This document shows, one piece after another, positions 26,443 through 35,005 of a stretch of DNA of 64,000 bases; positions within the stretch are counted from its first letter, which is position 1, and each line of letters begins with the position of its first letter. Below the pieces are notes generated by a model that saw nothing but the letters and a program-made list of their open reading frames with translations, was not told the origin of the DNA and searched no databases. The stretch lies in contig NZ_CADDWJ010000003.1 of assembly GCF_902809855.1 (NCBI RefSeq), forward strand, positions 62,001 through 126,000, read 5' to 3'. Origin of the DNA: Acinetobacter sp. Marseille-Q1618 (GTDB lineage: Bacteria > Pseudomonadota > Gammaproteobacteria > Pseudomonadales > Moraxellaceae). The translations under genes were made by a program, and so were the position numbers.

Positions 26443-27384
26443 TTAGCTTTTTCGAGCCAACAGGAATTTTGAAATCTGATTCAATTCCAAAGCGTTTTCA
26501 CCAAAATAAGCTAATGCTTCAAAGGCTTGATTATGTAAACTTTGTGCATAAGATTTGGCTTTTTCTAAGCCCATCAATGCAGGATAGGTTGACTTATCCA
26601 CCTGTTCATCTTTACCTGCCGTTTTTCCTAATGAAGCAGTGTCTGACACAACATCTAAAATGTCATCTTGGACTTGAAAAGCCAAACCAATCGCTTGCCC
26701 AAACTGACGCAATTGGGGAATAGCGTGGTCAGTTCCCTGAAAAATCGTCACAGCAGCCATCATAATTGCAGCTTGGATGAGAGCACCTGTTTTATTTCTA
26801 TGGATATTTTCCAATTGCGTTTGGTCTACATGCTGACCTTCTGCTTGTAAATCTAGCACTTGCCCACAGACCATTTTAGAAGATGCTGTGGCTAAAATTT
26901 GCATCTGTTTTAATACAATTGCAGTATCAACGGGCTGCATTTGATCAAATAAACGACTACCCAATACTTCAAATGCCATCGACTGTAAAATATCACCTGC
27001 TAAAAGCGCAGTATCTTCACCAAAAGCCACATGGCAAGTCGGTTGCCCACGACGCAACAAATCATTATCCATACAAGGCAAATCATCGTGTGCCAGTGAA
27101 TAACAATGAATTAATTCAATTGCAACCGCTGCACGGCGCACTGCTGCAAAATTTGGATTATTCACCTGTAAAGCTGAAGTTGCATAGCACAATGCTGGTC
27201 GTACGCGTTTTCCCCCCAACATTACAGCATGATGCACTGCTGATTTTAAAGGTTCAGGAAGAGAAAAAGCCTCTAATGCTGTTTGTAAATCCTGCTGAAT
27301 ACGCTGTTGCGCCTGCTTTAATACATCTGCATTCACATTAGAAATTGCGGTCACTTTTGCCTCGAAATTCAAATGATGAGTCAC
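26443..27384 (-). CDS. ispA: Farnesyl diphosphate synthase (short-chain prenyltransferase)
   Basis: IspA condenses isopentenyl and dimethylallyl diphosphates to farnesyl diphosphate, the precursor for IspB and UppS. The 313-residue protein has the bacterial-type first aspartate motif (D100, D101, then D106 after LPCM) and the second DDILD at 240-244, plus GGKRVRP near 58-64. The start codon is GTG. A longer copy of the family, ispB, lies at the start of the window. No dxs gene follows, unlike the E. coli ispA operon. Confidence 0.93.
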   Translation of the reverse strand: MTHHLNFEAKVTAISNVNADVLKQAQQRIQQDLQTALEAFSLPEPLKSAVHHAVMLGGKRVRPALCYATSALQVNNPNFAAVRRAAVAIELIHCYSLAHDDLPCMDNDLLRRGQPTCHVAFGEDTALLAGDILQSMAFEVLGSRLFDQMQPVDTAIVLKQMQILATASSKMVCGQVLDLQAEGQHVDQTQLENIHRNKTGALIQAAIMMAAVTIFQGTDHAIPQLRQFGQAIGLAFQVQDDILDVVSDTASLGKTAGKDEQVDKSTYPALMGLEKAKSYAQSLHNQAFEALAYFGENALELNQISKFLLARKS

Positions 27385-27486
27385 TGTAACTCAATAATTT
27401 AAGCCCAGTACATTCTACATTGAAACACCTTTGCAGGCATCTATTTCAAGATTTATTTAAATAGAGAAATACAAAAATTAAAAACC

Positions 27487-28434
27487 TTAGCCATTCAAGA
27501 CATAAATAGAATTAGCACCTTGCTGTTTGGCATGATAAACCGCTAAATCCAATTGCTGCAAAATATCATGTGCATGATAAGGTAAAGCCAAATGATATAT
27601 GCCAATACATGCAGTTAATACTGCATTTTGCGAGTCTTGGATAGCAATATTTTCTTGAGAAATTCTCATTTTTAAACGTTCAGCCAATGTAAATACAGCC
27701 CAAGGTGTCATATCTTTAATAACGATCACAAAACTTGATGAATTTAAACGAAAAATACGGGCATAATCTGGATTTAACTCATCATCCAAAATGTTGCCAA
27801 TTTCCATCAAGACTTGATCGCCTCGGGTATAACTATGCAATTGGTTAAACTTTTTAAAATGATCTAAGTCAATTTTCAAAAAAGTATATTTATCTTTTAA
27901 ATTTTCAAAGAGTTTTTCTTGCAGATATTGATCAAATGCCATTTTATTTGGCAAACCCGTGATGTGATCAATAAACAAATGATCATGCAATTTTTGATTA
28001 TTTAGCATTAATACTTTTTCACGACGCTTTAAACGAGTTACGTCTGCACAAATCAATATCACAGCATTGATTTGCTGATCCGCACTATACATCGCTTTAA
28101 AATAAGACAAATAAAAATGACCTTTGGAATAAAACTCAAAGTCAACTTGCTTTTCACCTGTTGCAAATTTTTCCAATGCAAGCTCAAAATCGGCATATAA
28201 ACTGCTAGAAAATGTACTTAATAATTTACCATTTAAAAATAAAGCATCACTTTGAAAAATATCAGCAAATTGTTGGTTGACAACAAGCAAGCGAGAATCA
28301 AACTCTAAAATAGCAACGGGCAAAGGTAATTTTGAAATAAAAGAAACTAAATCTAATTTTTCAACACTTTTTAAGGTCTGGATAAAATCTACATTTGAAA
28401 GAATCTGATGAAGATGTGATCTTTCGTTTTCCAT
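27487..28434 (-). CDS. PAS protein with a degenerate GGDEF domain
   Basis: About 315 residues. The N-terminal part (residues ~30-140) is PAS-like (LPVAILEFDSRLLVVNQQFADIF). The C-terminal part (~150-315) is a GGDEF-type fold, with DHITGLPNKMAFDQYL, LKIDLDHFKKFNQLHSYTRGDQVL and the final AVYHAKQQGANS all in place. However, the catalytic loop reads RLNSSSFVIV where GGDEF is expected. Diguanylate cyclase activity is therefore unlikely, and a sensing or scaffold role is more probable. The ATG at 28434, preceded by GGGG, is preferred over a TTG at 28446. Confidence 0.85.
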   Translation of the reverse strand: MENERSHLHQILSNVDFIQTLKSVEKLDLVSFISKLPLPVAILEFDSRLLVVNQQFADIFQSDALFLNGKLLSTFSSSLYADFELALEKFATGEKQVDFEFYSKGHFYLSYFKAMYSADQQINAVILICADVTRLKRREKVLMLNNQKLHDHLFIDHITGLPNKMAFDQYLQEKLFENLKDKYTFLKIDLDHFKKFNQLHSYTRGDQVLMEIGNILDDELNPDYARIFRLNSSSFVIVIKDMTPWAVFTLAERLKMRISQENIAIQDSQNAVLTACIGIYHLALPYHAHDILQQLDLAVYHAKQQGANSIYVLNG

Positions 28435-28676
28435 GTATTGCCCCAAAAATTCATATCGTATTTTACGCTAATCTTAAACTGTTTGATTTTTAGACCAATC
28501 TATCTATTCATTTGAATAGACAAATCGAATATTGCACAGTAAAAATAAATAAAAACAAGCAGTTTATGAAAAAAGTTACAAAATTCAAAAAGTGGCTCAT
28601 TATAGTTTTTTATTGGATAAAAATATATCTAATTTATAAAAAGATTAAAAAATAAACATTTCATATGATTGTGAGT

Positions 28677-28715
28677 AAACAATCTCTAACAAAACAAATT
28701 TATTAGAGATTGTTT
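28677..28715 (-). terminator. Probable terminator downstream of prpF
   Basis: A perfect 13-base-pair stem (28677-28689 with 28703-28715) lies 21 bases past the prpF stop on the minus strand. It lacks a long T-run, so it may be an attenuating or stabilising hairpin. The remaining ~240 bases up to 28435 hold nothing I can identify. Confidence 0.55.
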
Positions 28716-28735
28716 CAGTGATTTTATTTTAAAAA

Positions 28736-29923
28736 CTAAAAACTATCTTCTGGAATACGCACCCAGCCTTCCATTAAAACACGTGCACTGCGACTCATGA
28801 TGGCTTTTTTCACCACCCATTGTCCATTTTCTTGAAGTGCTTGTGCACCTACACGTAAAGTCCCTGATGGATGTCCAAAACGTACTGCTTCACGCTCGCC
28901 ACCACCTGCTGCCAAATTCACCAAGGTGTTTGGAATCGCTGCTGCTGTACCAATTGCAACCGCAGCAGTACCCATCATCGCATGATGTAATTTACCCATA
29001 GAGAGTGCACGTACCAATAAATCTGTATCTGTTTCAGAAACTTGTTTGCCACTTGATGCAACATAGGCTTTTGGTTTTGAAACAAATGCAACTTTTGGAG
29101 TGTGCTGACGGTTTGCAGCTTCACTAACATCTTGGATTAAACCCATTTTTACTGCGCCATAAGCACGGATCTTTTCAAAACGTTCTAAGGCTGCAGCATC
29201 ACCATTAATTGCTTCTTGTAACTCTGTACCTTGATAACCAATGTCTTCTGCATTTAAAAAAATGGTTGGAATTCCAGCATTGATCAAAGTTGCTTGGAAT
29301 GTTCCCACTTCTGGCACGTCTAAAGTATCTACGACATTGCCTGTTGGAAACATCGCACCGCCCTCTTCACCATCATCGGCAGGGTCTAAAAATTCTATTT
29401 GCACCTCGGCAGCAGGAAAAGTCACACCATCTAACTCAAAATCACCTGTTTCTTGTACTTGCCCATTCGTGATCGGCACATGAGCAATAATGGTTTTTTG
29501 AATATTCACCTGCCAAATGCGTACTGTACAAATTCCATTTTCAGGGATACGTTCAGCGTTTACCAAGCCATTTGAAATGGCAAATGAACCCACGGCTGCG
29601 GTGAGATTTCCACAGTTACCACTCCAGTCAACAAATGCTTTATCAATCGAAACTTGTCCAAATAAATAATCTACATCATGCTCAGGTTGTGAACTTTTTG
29701 ACAAGATCACGGTTTTACTGGTACTTGAGGTTGCACCACCCATACCATCAATTTGTTTTCCATATGGATCTGGACTGCCAATCACACGTAACAACATCCG
29801 ATCACGTGCTTCACCTGCACTTTGTGCGCGTTCTGGTAAATCATCAAGTTTAAAGAAAACACCTTTACTGGTACCACCACGTATGTAAGTTGCAGGGATT
29901 TTAATTTGCGGTGCGAAACTCAT
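28736..29923 (-). CDS. prpF: PrpF-family 2-methylaconitate cis-trans isomerase
   Basis: PrpF isomerises 2-methylaconitate in the AcnD branch of the 2-methylcitrate cycle for propionate catabolism. The 395-residue protein has a diaminopimelate-epimerase-like fold and strong family blocks: YIRGGTSKGVFF near the start, GKQIDGMGGATSSTSK, and VDWSGNCGNLTAAVG, which holds the conserved cysteine. It stands alone: no acnD, prpB or prpC lies nearby, so it could serve a cluster elsewhere or act on a related tricarboxylate such as oxalomesaconate. AAGGAATAAAACCA precedes the start. Confidence 0.87.
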   Translation of the reverse strand: MSFAPQIKIPATYIRGGTSKGVFFKLDDLPERAQSAGEARDRMLLRVIGSPDPYGKQIDGMGGATSSTSKTVILSKSSQPEHDVDYLFGQVSIDKAFVDWSGNCGNLTAAVGSFAISNGLVNAERIPENGICTVRIWQVNIQKTIIAHVPITNGQVQETGDFELDGVTFPAAEVQIEFLDPADDGEEGGAMFPTGNVVDTLDVPEVGTFQATLINAGIPTIFLNAEDIGYQGTELQEAINGDAAALERFEKIRAYGAVKMGLIQDVSEAANRQHTPKVAFVSKPKAYVASSGKQVSETDTDLLVRALSMGKLHHAMMGTAAVAIGTAAAIPNTLVNLAAGGGEREAVRFGHPSGTLRVGAQALQENGQWVVKKAIMSRSARVLMEGWVRIPEDSF

Positions 29924-30231
29924 TGGTTTTATTCCTTTGGTTTATCTTTGTTGTTCAACAATTATGAATCCTCATTCAATTTTATATTACTCTTTTTTTT
30001 AGGAAAATCATTGACCACATGACTTAAGTATAAAAAATAAGAGAAATAAACCAAACAATTCACAAAATTTGCTTACATACAAATAATACTATTTACATAA
30101 TTTTTAATGGTTTTTTAGAATAAGCATAAAATTAAAATCTGGCGAGTCAGTTAAAATCAACTGCGGAATACTAGGAGAACTGAAATCAATCAATTACAAT
30201 CGCTTTCTTATCCATTGTCGGGCTGATCATT
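29924..30231. other. Divergent intergenic region between prpF and the amino acid permease
   Basis: 308 AT-rich bases between divergent genes. AGGAG at about 30173-30178 is followed by no open frame of useful length. Promoters must lie here but I cannot place them with confidence. Confidence 0.35.
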
Positions 30232-31596
30232 TTGAATAAAGAGTCAACTTCCCTTCAGCGTGGCTTAAAGAATCGTCATATCCAACTCATCGCAATGGGT
30301 GGTGCAATTGGTACTGGCTTATTTTTAGGTTCTGCGCAAGTCATCCAATCTGCAGGTCCATCCATTATTTTGGGTTATGCCATTGGTGGTCTTATTGCAT
30401 TTTTAATCATGCGCCAATTAGGTGAAATGATCGTTGAAGAACCTGTCGCAGGCTCTTTTGCCCATTTTGCCAATAAATATTGGGGTAAATTCGCTGGCTT
30501 TTTGGCTGGTTGGAATTATTGGATTCTCTATATTTTGGTCGCGATGTCCGAACTGACTGCTGCCGCAAAATACATTAATTATTGGTGGCCTCATATTCCT
30601 GCTTGGTCATCTGTTCTGTTCTTTTTCATTACGATCACAGCCATTAATTTAGCCAATGTTAAATTTTATGGTGAATCAGAGTTTTGGCTTTCTATCATCA
30701 AAGTCACTGCGATTATTGCCATGATCGTTTTTGGTTTGTATTTGATTTTTACTGCAGACCCAACAGCAGGTTATAGCTTTAGTAATCTTTGGGAACATGG
30801 TGGATTTTTCCCACATGGTTTTGAAGGTTTATTCTACATGCTTGCCTTTTTAATGTTCGCCTTTGGGGGAATTGAATTAATTGGGATGGCTGCTGCTGAA
30901 GCAAAAGATCCTGAAAAAACTATTCCTAAAGCAATCAACCAAATTATTCCTCGTATTTTAATTTTCTACATTGGTTCTATTGCGATTTTATTATCTTTAG
31001 TACCTTGGAATCAGTTTGATGGTGGTAGTTTAGATAAAAGTCCATTTGTTATGGTATTTAGCTTAATTGGTATCGGTTGGGCGGCAAATCTGGTTAACTT
31101 CATTATCCTTACTGCTGCACTTTCAGTTTATAACAGTGGTATGTATGCCAATAGTCGTATGCTGTATGGTTTGGCTGAACAAGGCAATGCACCAACTATC
31201 TTTAAAAAAGTGAATAAACAAGGTGTTCCAATTCCTGCGGTATTATTCTCTGCCTTACTGATCTTTGGTTGCGTATTACTTAACTACTTTGTACCAGAAC
31301 AAGCGTTAAGTCATTTAATCTATATTGTTGTGGGTGCATTGGTTTTAAACTGGGCAATGATCAGCTTAACCCATTTAAAATTCAAACAAGCAATGCTCAA
31401 ACAAGGATTGAAAACCAAATTCCCTGCACTGTGGGCACCTCTAAGTAATTACCTTGTATTGGCGTTTATTGCAGTTGTGCTCTATATCATGTGGACACAA
31501 GGTTTTAAAGAATCTGTATATATGATTCCGATTTGGATTTTATTAATGTACGGTCTTTATAAGGTTCTCAACAGTGAGCAACCAAAAGGCGATTAA
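30232..31596 (+). CDS. Aromatic-type amino acid permease (AroP/PheP-like, APC superfamily)
   Basis: A 454-residue transporter with twelve hydrophobic helices. It closely follows E. coli AroP as I remember it: RGLKNRHIQLIAMGGAIGTG, LGEMIVEEPVAGSFAHFA, the GGIELIGMAAAEAKDPE loop and AALSVYNSGMYANSRML. It therefore imports amino acids with protons, most likely aromatic ones, though the related proline and GABA carriers share these motifs. The start is TTG; an upstream alternative in frame was not found. A strong terminator follows. Confidence 0.85.
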   Translation: MNKESTSLQRGLKNRHIQLIAMGGAIGTGLFLGSAQVIQSAGPSIILGYAIGGLIAFLIMRQLGEMIVEEPVAGSFAHFANKYWGKFAGFLAGWNYWILYILVAMSELTAAAKYINYWWPHIPAWSSVLFFFITITAINLANVKFYGESEFWLSIIKVTAIIAMIVFGLYLIFTADPTAGYSFSNLWEHGGFFPHGFEGLFYMLAFLMFAFGGIELIGMAAAEAKDPEKTIPKAINQIIPRILIFYIGSIAILLSLVPWNQFDGGSLDKSPFVMVFSLIGIGWAANLVNFIILTAALSVYNSGMYANSRMLYGLAEQGNAPTIFKKVNKQGVPIPAVLFSALLIFGCVLLNYFVPEQALSHLIYIVVGALVLNWAMISLTHLKFKQAMLKQGLKTKFPALWAPLSNYLVLAFIAVVLYIMWTQGFKESVYMIPIWILLMYGLYKVLNSEQPKGD

Positions 31597-31680
31597 TGTT
31601 AATTTTGAGGAATAAATTGCGATAAATTTCAATTAATTCTTCATAATAAAGCAACAACAACCACTCAAGCAACTGAGTCA

Positions 31681-31719
31681 AAAAGAGATATTGAATTGTG
31701 CTCAATATCTCTTTTTTTT
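31681..31719 (+). terminator. Terminator after the amino acid permease
   Basis: A 14-base-pair stem (31681-31694 with 31702-31715) with a seven-base loop continues into a T-run. It lies about 85 bases past the stop codon. Confidence 0.9.
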
Positions 31720-31811
31720 ATATATCATGCAAATTAACCATCTAAAAAATAATCAAAATTTTCTAACTTCATTGGTTCTAAAAACGATCTATTTACTTTA
31801 AAAATGACCAT

Positions 31812-31833
31812 TTTGACAGTCCCATTTGTCAAA
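31812..31833 (+). promoter_or_regulatory. Inverted repeat upstream of the FadL-like gene (operator candidate)
   Basis: TTTGACA (31812-31818) and TGTCAAA (31827-31833) form a perfect seven-base dyad with an eight-base spacer. TTGTGC at 31849 and TATGTT at 31871 form a weak promoter just downstream. A regulator cannot be named. Confidence 0.4.
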
Positions 31834-31971
31834 TTTACCAAAAAAATATTGTGCTTATTTTTAAACATGCTATGTTCAAATTGTACAGTGAATCATCAAT
31901 AGTATGTATTCATGGACTGTACAGGGAATGAAAAACAAAAGAAATTTAAAATAATATCAAGGAATAGATCA

Positions 31972-33444
31972 ATGAAAATGAATACGCTTTATTCAGCAGT
32001 ATTGCTCTGCTGTATGCCCGTTACAGGAACGTTTGCCGCAGCTATGGATCGTTCAGGACAATCTATTTCGGCATTTTTACAACCCAATAATTACTTTGAA
32101 GCAGGAATTTCCATACTTGACCCTACGGTCGAAGGTCAGGAAGCAGGCAGCAGTGAAACAACCCGTCATATCGAAGACATGGGCAATGATTACTACTTTC
32201 CTTCTGCTGCAATCAAACTTCAACTCACTGATCATATCTCTTTTGGTTTGCTCTACGATCAACCATTTGGTGCTGATATTGAATATAAAGGAAACAATGT
32301 TTTTGTTACTGATGCAAATACAACTATTTTACCCACAGCTATGATGCATTCCTTAAGAGCATCAAAAATTGCCAGTAGCATACCTTTAGGTATCGAAACT
32401 TTTGCAAAGCAGGCAAATATTCCAGTGGCCACAGCGCAAGCCATGTATAACAATAATGTTGCAACACCATTAGGCAATACCAAAGACATTATTGATGCGG
32501 CAGTCGCAAAACAAGTTGATGCAGGTATTGCGCAAGTTAATGGTTTATTAGGTCAAGGCAGTACCAAAGCCGAAGTTGAATCGCATAATCTGGCGATGAT
32601 TTTTGGTTTTCAACCAAATAAAAACTTCAATTTCTATGCGGGTGGTGTATATCAGACTATTGAAGGAAAACTAAGTTTACGGGGGCAAGCTACCAGTGTT
32701 TACAACGGTTATGATGCAACCCTCAAAGAAACCGATGGCGTTGGTTGGCTTGCGGGTGCAGCATTTCAAATTCCAGAAATAGCCCTTAAGGCATCTGTAA
32801 CTTATCGTTCTAAAATTGATCATGATATTGAAACTATAGAAAAACTACCGACTTTGCCTGCTTTAGCTTTACTTGGTGATAATGTTGCAGCAGCGGCTAC
32901 ACAAATCGCAACTGCTTCAGGCGATACAAAAATTAGTACCCCACAATCTGTAAACCTAGACTTACAGTCAGGGATAATGAAAGATACCGTTGCATTTGCC
33001 AATATTCGTTGGGTAAACTGGAAAGACTTTGAATTGCGTCCTGTCAAATTTGGTATGGTTTCCGACATCGTAGGACAATTACCAACAATTAACCGTCCAG
33101 ATGGATTTAACCTACTGCAATATTCTAAAGATCAATGGAATGCCACTGTTGGTGTAGGTCGTAAGTTAAATGATCAATGGTCGGGGAATGTTTCCGTAGG
33201 TTGGGACTCAGGCGCTGGTAATCCAGTGACTGCACTTGGACCAACTGAAGGTTATTGGAATTTAGGAGTTGGATTACAATTCAGTCCTGCACCAAATTAT
33301 TTCATTGCAGGCGGTGTAAAATATTTTTGGTTGGGTGATGCAAAAGGTCAAGTCGCTTCACAAAATGCAGGTGGTGATTATGTTGCGGATTTTAGTGACA
33401 ATAATGCAATCGCCTATGGTTTGAAAATAGGTTATAAATTTTAG
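31972..33444 (+). CDS. OmpP1/FadL-family outer membrane transporter
   Basis: A protein of about 490 residues with a signal peptide (cleavage likely after TFAA, about residue 23). Its C-terminus alternates hydrophobic residues and ends in YGLKIGYKF, typical of outer membrane barrels. NPNNxF-like and SPFGxG-like FadL features are weak, but the GIEyK segments and overall layout fit. FadL relatives carry long-chain fatty acids or hydrocarbons across the outer membrane. Residues ~115-200 form an Ala/Gln-rich insertion. The ATG at 31972 follows AAGGA at a good distance; an earlier ATG at 31912 lacks one. Confidence 0.83.
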   Translation: MKMNTLYSAVLLCCMPVTGTFAAAMDRSGQSISAFLQPNNYFEAGISILDPTVEGQEAGSSETTRHIEDMGNDYYFPSAAIKLQLTDHISFGLLYDQPFGADIEYKGNNVFVTDANTTILPTAMMHSLRASKIASSIPLGIETFAKQANIPVATAQAMYNNNVATPLGNTKDIIDAAVAKQVDAGIAQVNGLLGQGSTKAEVESHNLAMIFGFQPNKNFNFYAGGVYQTIEGKLSLRGQATSVYNGYDATLKETDGVGWLAGAAFQIPEIALKASVTYRSKIDHDIETIEKLPTLPALALLGDNVAAAATQIATASGDTKISTPQSVNLDLQSGIMKDTVAFANIRWVNWKDFELRPVKFGMVSDIVGQLPTINRPDGFNLLQYSKDQWNATVGVGRKLNDQWSGNVSVGWDSGAGNPVTALGPTEGYWNLGVGLQFSPAPNYFIAGGVKYFWLGDAKGQVASQNAGGDYVADFSDNNAIAYGLKIGYKF

Positions 33445-33456
33445 TAATTAGTAAAT

Positions 33457-33508
33457 AAACCTCTTTAATTTTGCAGATATTTGAGCATGTTAAAGAGGTT
33501 TTTATTTT
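33457..33508 (+). terminator. Terminator after the FadL-like gene
   Basis: AAACCTCTTTAA (33457-33468) pairs with TTAAAGAGGTTT (33490-33501) across a 21-base loop and is followed by a T-rich tail. Confidence 0.75.
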
Positions 33509-33604
33509 ATGATTTTAAAGTTATATCTTGTGTTTAATTGTTCAATAAGTATCTGATTTACACTTTATTTTTAAAAAATTTTGCATTACATTGATGTTTT
33601 TAAT

Positions 33605-33677
33605 GCGCCCTTAGCTTAACTGGATAGAGCAGTTGCCTCCTAAGCGACCGACGTGGGTTCGAGTCCCGCAGAGCGCA
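33605..33677 (+). tRNA. tRNA-Arg (anticodon CCT)
   Basis: A complete cloverleaf can be drawn. The acceptor pairs GCGCCCT with AGAGCGC (one C-A mismatch at the fifth pair). The anticodon stem is GTTGC/GCGAC with loop CTCCTAA, giving anticodon CCT, which reads AGG. The T arm is GTGGG-TTCGAGT-CCCGC and the discriminator is A. The 3' CCA is not encoded; the next bases are ATT. Confidence 0.93.
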
Positions 33678-33918
33678 ATTTTATATTTAATAAAAATCTT
33701 ATACTAAAGCGTATGATAAGACCTATGCACGAGCATTCTTCCATTTTTTCATAACTCTCCTTATTTGATTTTTAGAAACACGTTTTTCAATTAACTATTT
33801 AATTATTAAAAAGTGTCAGAAGTTAATAATTAAATTTGTTTTAACCTTAATAATTTAATATTTATTTTAATACTTATAATTAAATTATATTACATAAACT
33901 TATGTATATGAGTAAAAA

Positions 33919-33947
33919 ATAAGCCCTTGTTCTTACAAGGGCTTATT
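33919..33947 (-). terminator. Terminator of tRNA-Ser
   Basis: AAGCCCTTG and CAAGGGCTT form a perfect stem with a six-base loop. Read on the minus strand it ends in ATTTTTT, just past the tRNA-Ser 3' end. The ~240 bases between it and tRNA-Arg are AT-rich and hold nothing I recognise. Confidence 0.85.
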
Positions 33948-33955
33948 TAAATATT

Positions 33956-34045
33956 TGGCGGAAGCGGTGAGATTCGAACTCACGGAGGACTCACACCCTC
34001 GTCGGTTTTCAAGACCGGTGCATTAAACCGCTCTGCCACGCTTCC
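33956..34045 (-). tRNA. tRNA-Ser (anticodon TGA)
   Basis: A 90-base class II tRNA on the minus strand. The acceptor pairs GGAAGCG with CGCTTCC, the anticodon loop is CTTGAAA (TGA, reads UCA), a long variable arm is present, and the T loop is TTCGAAT. The 3' CCA is encoded, unlike the tRNA-Arg nearby. Confidence 0.95.
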
Positions 34046-34135
34046 AATGGCGGCTATAATATAAATAAAAATTGAATTTGGCAAATGTTTTTATAAAAAT
34101 ATAGATTTAAATGCTCAAAATAAAATCACATTCTT

Positions 34136-34630
34136 TTAATTCGATGAATTTTCAGGCTTTTCATAACGAATCGCATTAATGTACCAATTTTTTTTACCTA
34201 ATGGCGTTATTACTTCGAATTCATCATCCACTTGTTTTGATAACATCGCACGTGCCATTGGTGAATCAATTGAAATATTTTGTGGATGATGATCATAAAT
34301 TTCATCGACTCCTACTATTCGAACTGTTTTTTGTTCACCTAAATCATTTTCTATTTCAACCCAAGCACCAAAATAAACTTTACCTTCTTGTTCAGGAGAA
34401 AAATCAATTATTCTTAATTCCTCTAAACGTTTTCCTAAATAGCGAACACGTCGATCTATTTTCCTAAGTATTTGTTTATTATATTGATAATCTGCATTTT
34501 CACTCCGATCTCCAAGACTTGCAGCCCAGTTAACCTTTTTGGTAATTTCAGGTCGTTCGTCATGCCATAGATGTTGTAATTCAGCGACCAATTGATCATG
34601 TCCTGTACGAGTAATTAAGTTAGATTTCAT
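34136..34630 (-). CDS. greB: Transcription elongation factor GreB
   Basis: GreB binds the RNA polymerase secondary channel and stimulates cleavage of backtracked transcripts. The 164-residue protein has the N-terminal coiled coil with the acidic tip (AASLGDRSENADYQYNKQ) and the globular C-terminal domain (ISIDSPMARAML). The RKIDRRVRYLGKRLEEL segment is GreB-like rather than GreA-like. Upstream AGGGCG serves as ribosome binding site. It lies next to tRNA-Ser, which is transcribed in the same direction downstream. Confidence 0.94.
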   Translation of the reverse strand: MKSNLITRTGHDQLVAELQHLWHDERPEITKKVNWAASLGDRSENADYQYNKQILRKIDRRVRYLGKRLEELRIIDFSPEQEGKVYFGAWVEIENDLGEQKTVRIVGVDEIYDHHPQNISIDSPMARAMLSKQVDDEFEVITPLGKKNWYINAIRYEKPENSSN

Positions 34631-35005
34631 GATTTCGCCCTATGGTCTTAGCAGAAAATTCCTACATTTTTAAATAAAAAATGCACACTTTCTACACATA
34701 AAAATATTATAAAACTTTTTCACCAATTAAATCAGTAGATTATGTTCAGCAAAATAAATATTTTTAGTACAAAATTTGACATTTTAAATTTTCAACTTTA
34801 TTATTCGCACATGTTTTAAATTGTCTATTTTTTGTACTTTATCGCTTAGTTTCATGATGTAGCCATAAAGTTTTAACTTTCCCATATGTCATTTTTTGAA
34901 TGACGTCCATGCCTGCCCACCCTTATTGAATTTATCAACTTCAAAAAGTTCGAGTAGCTTTTGCTACAGCTTTTTTGGGCATAAATTGCTTGTAGCGGAG
35001 ACAAC
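34631..35005. other. Divergent intergenic region between greB and the MltF-like gene
   Basis: 375 AT-rich bases. A small hairpin (GTAGC-TTTT-GCTAC) lies about 45 bases before the MltF-like start codon, in what should be its leader. No gene is visible. Confidence 0.35.

Noticed and set aside
26883-27341. 152-residue open frame on the plus strand inside ispA
   Set aside because: Antisense to ispA, with low-complexity Leu/His/Gln composition and no start signal.
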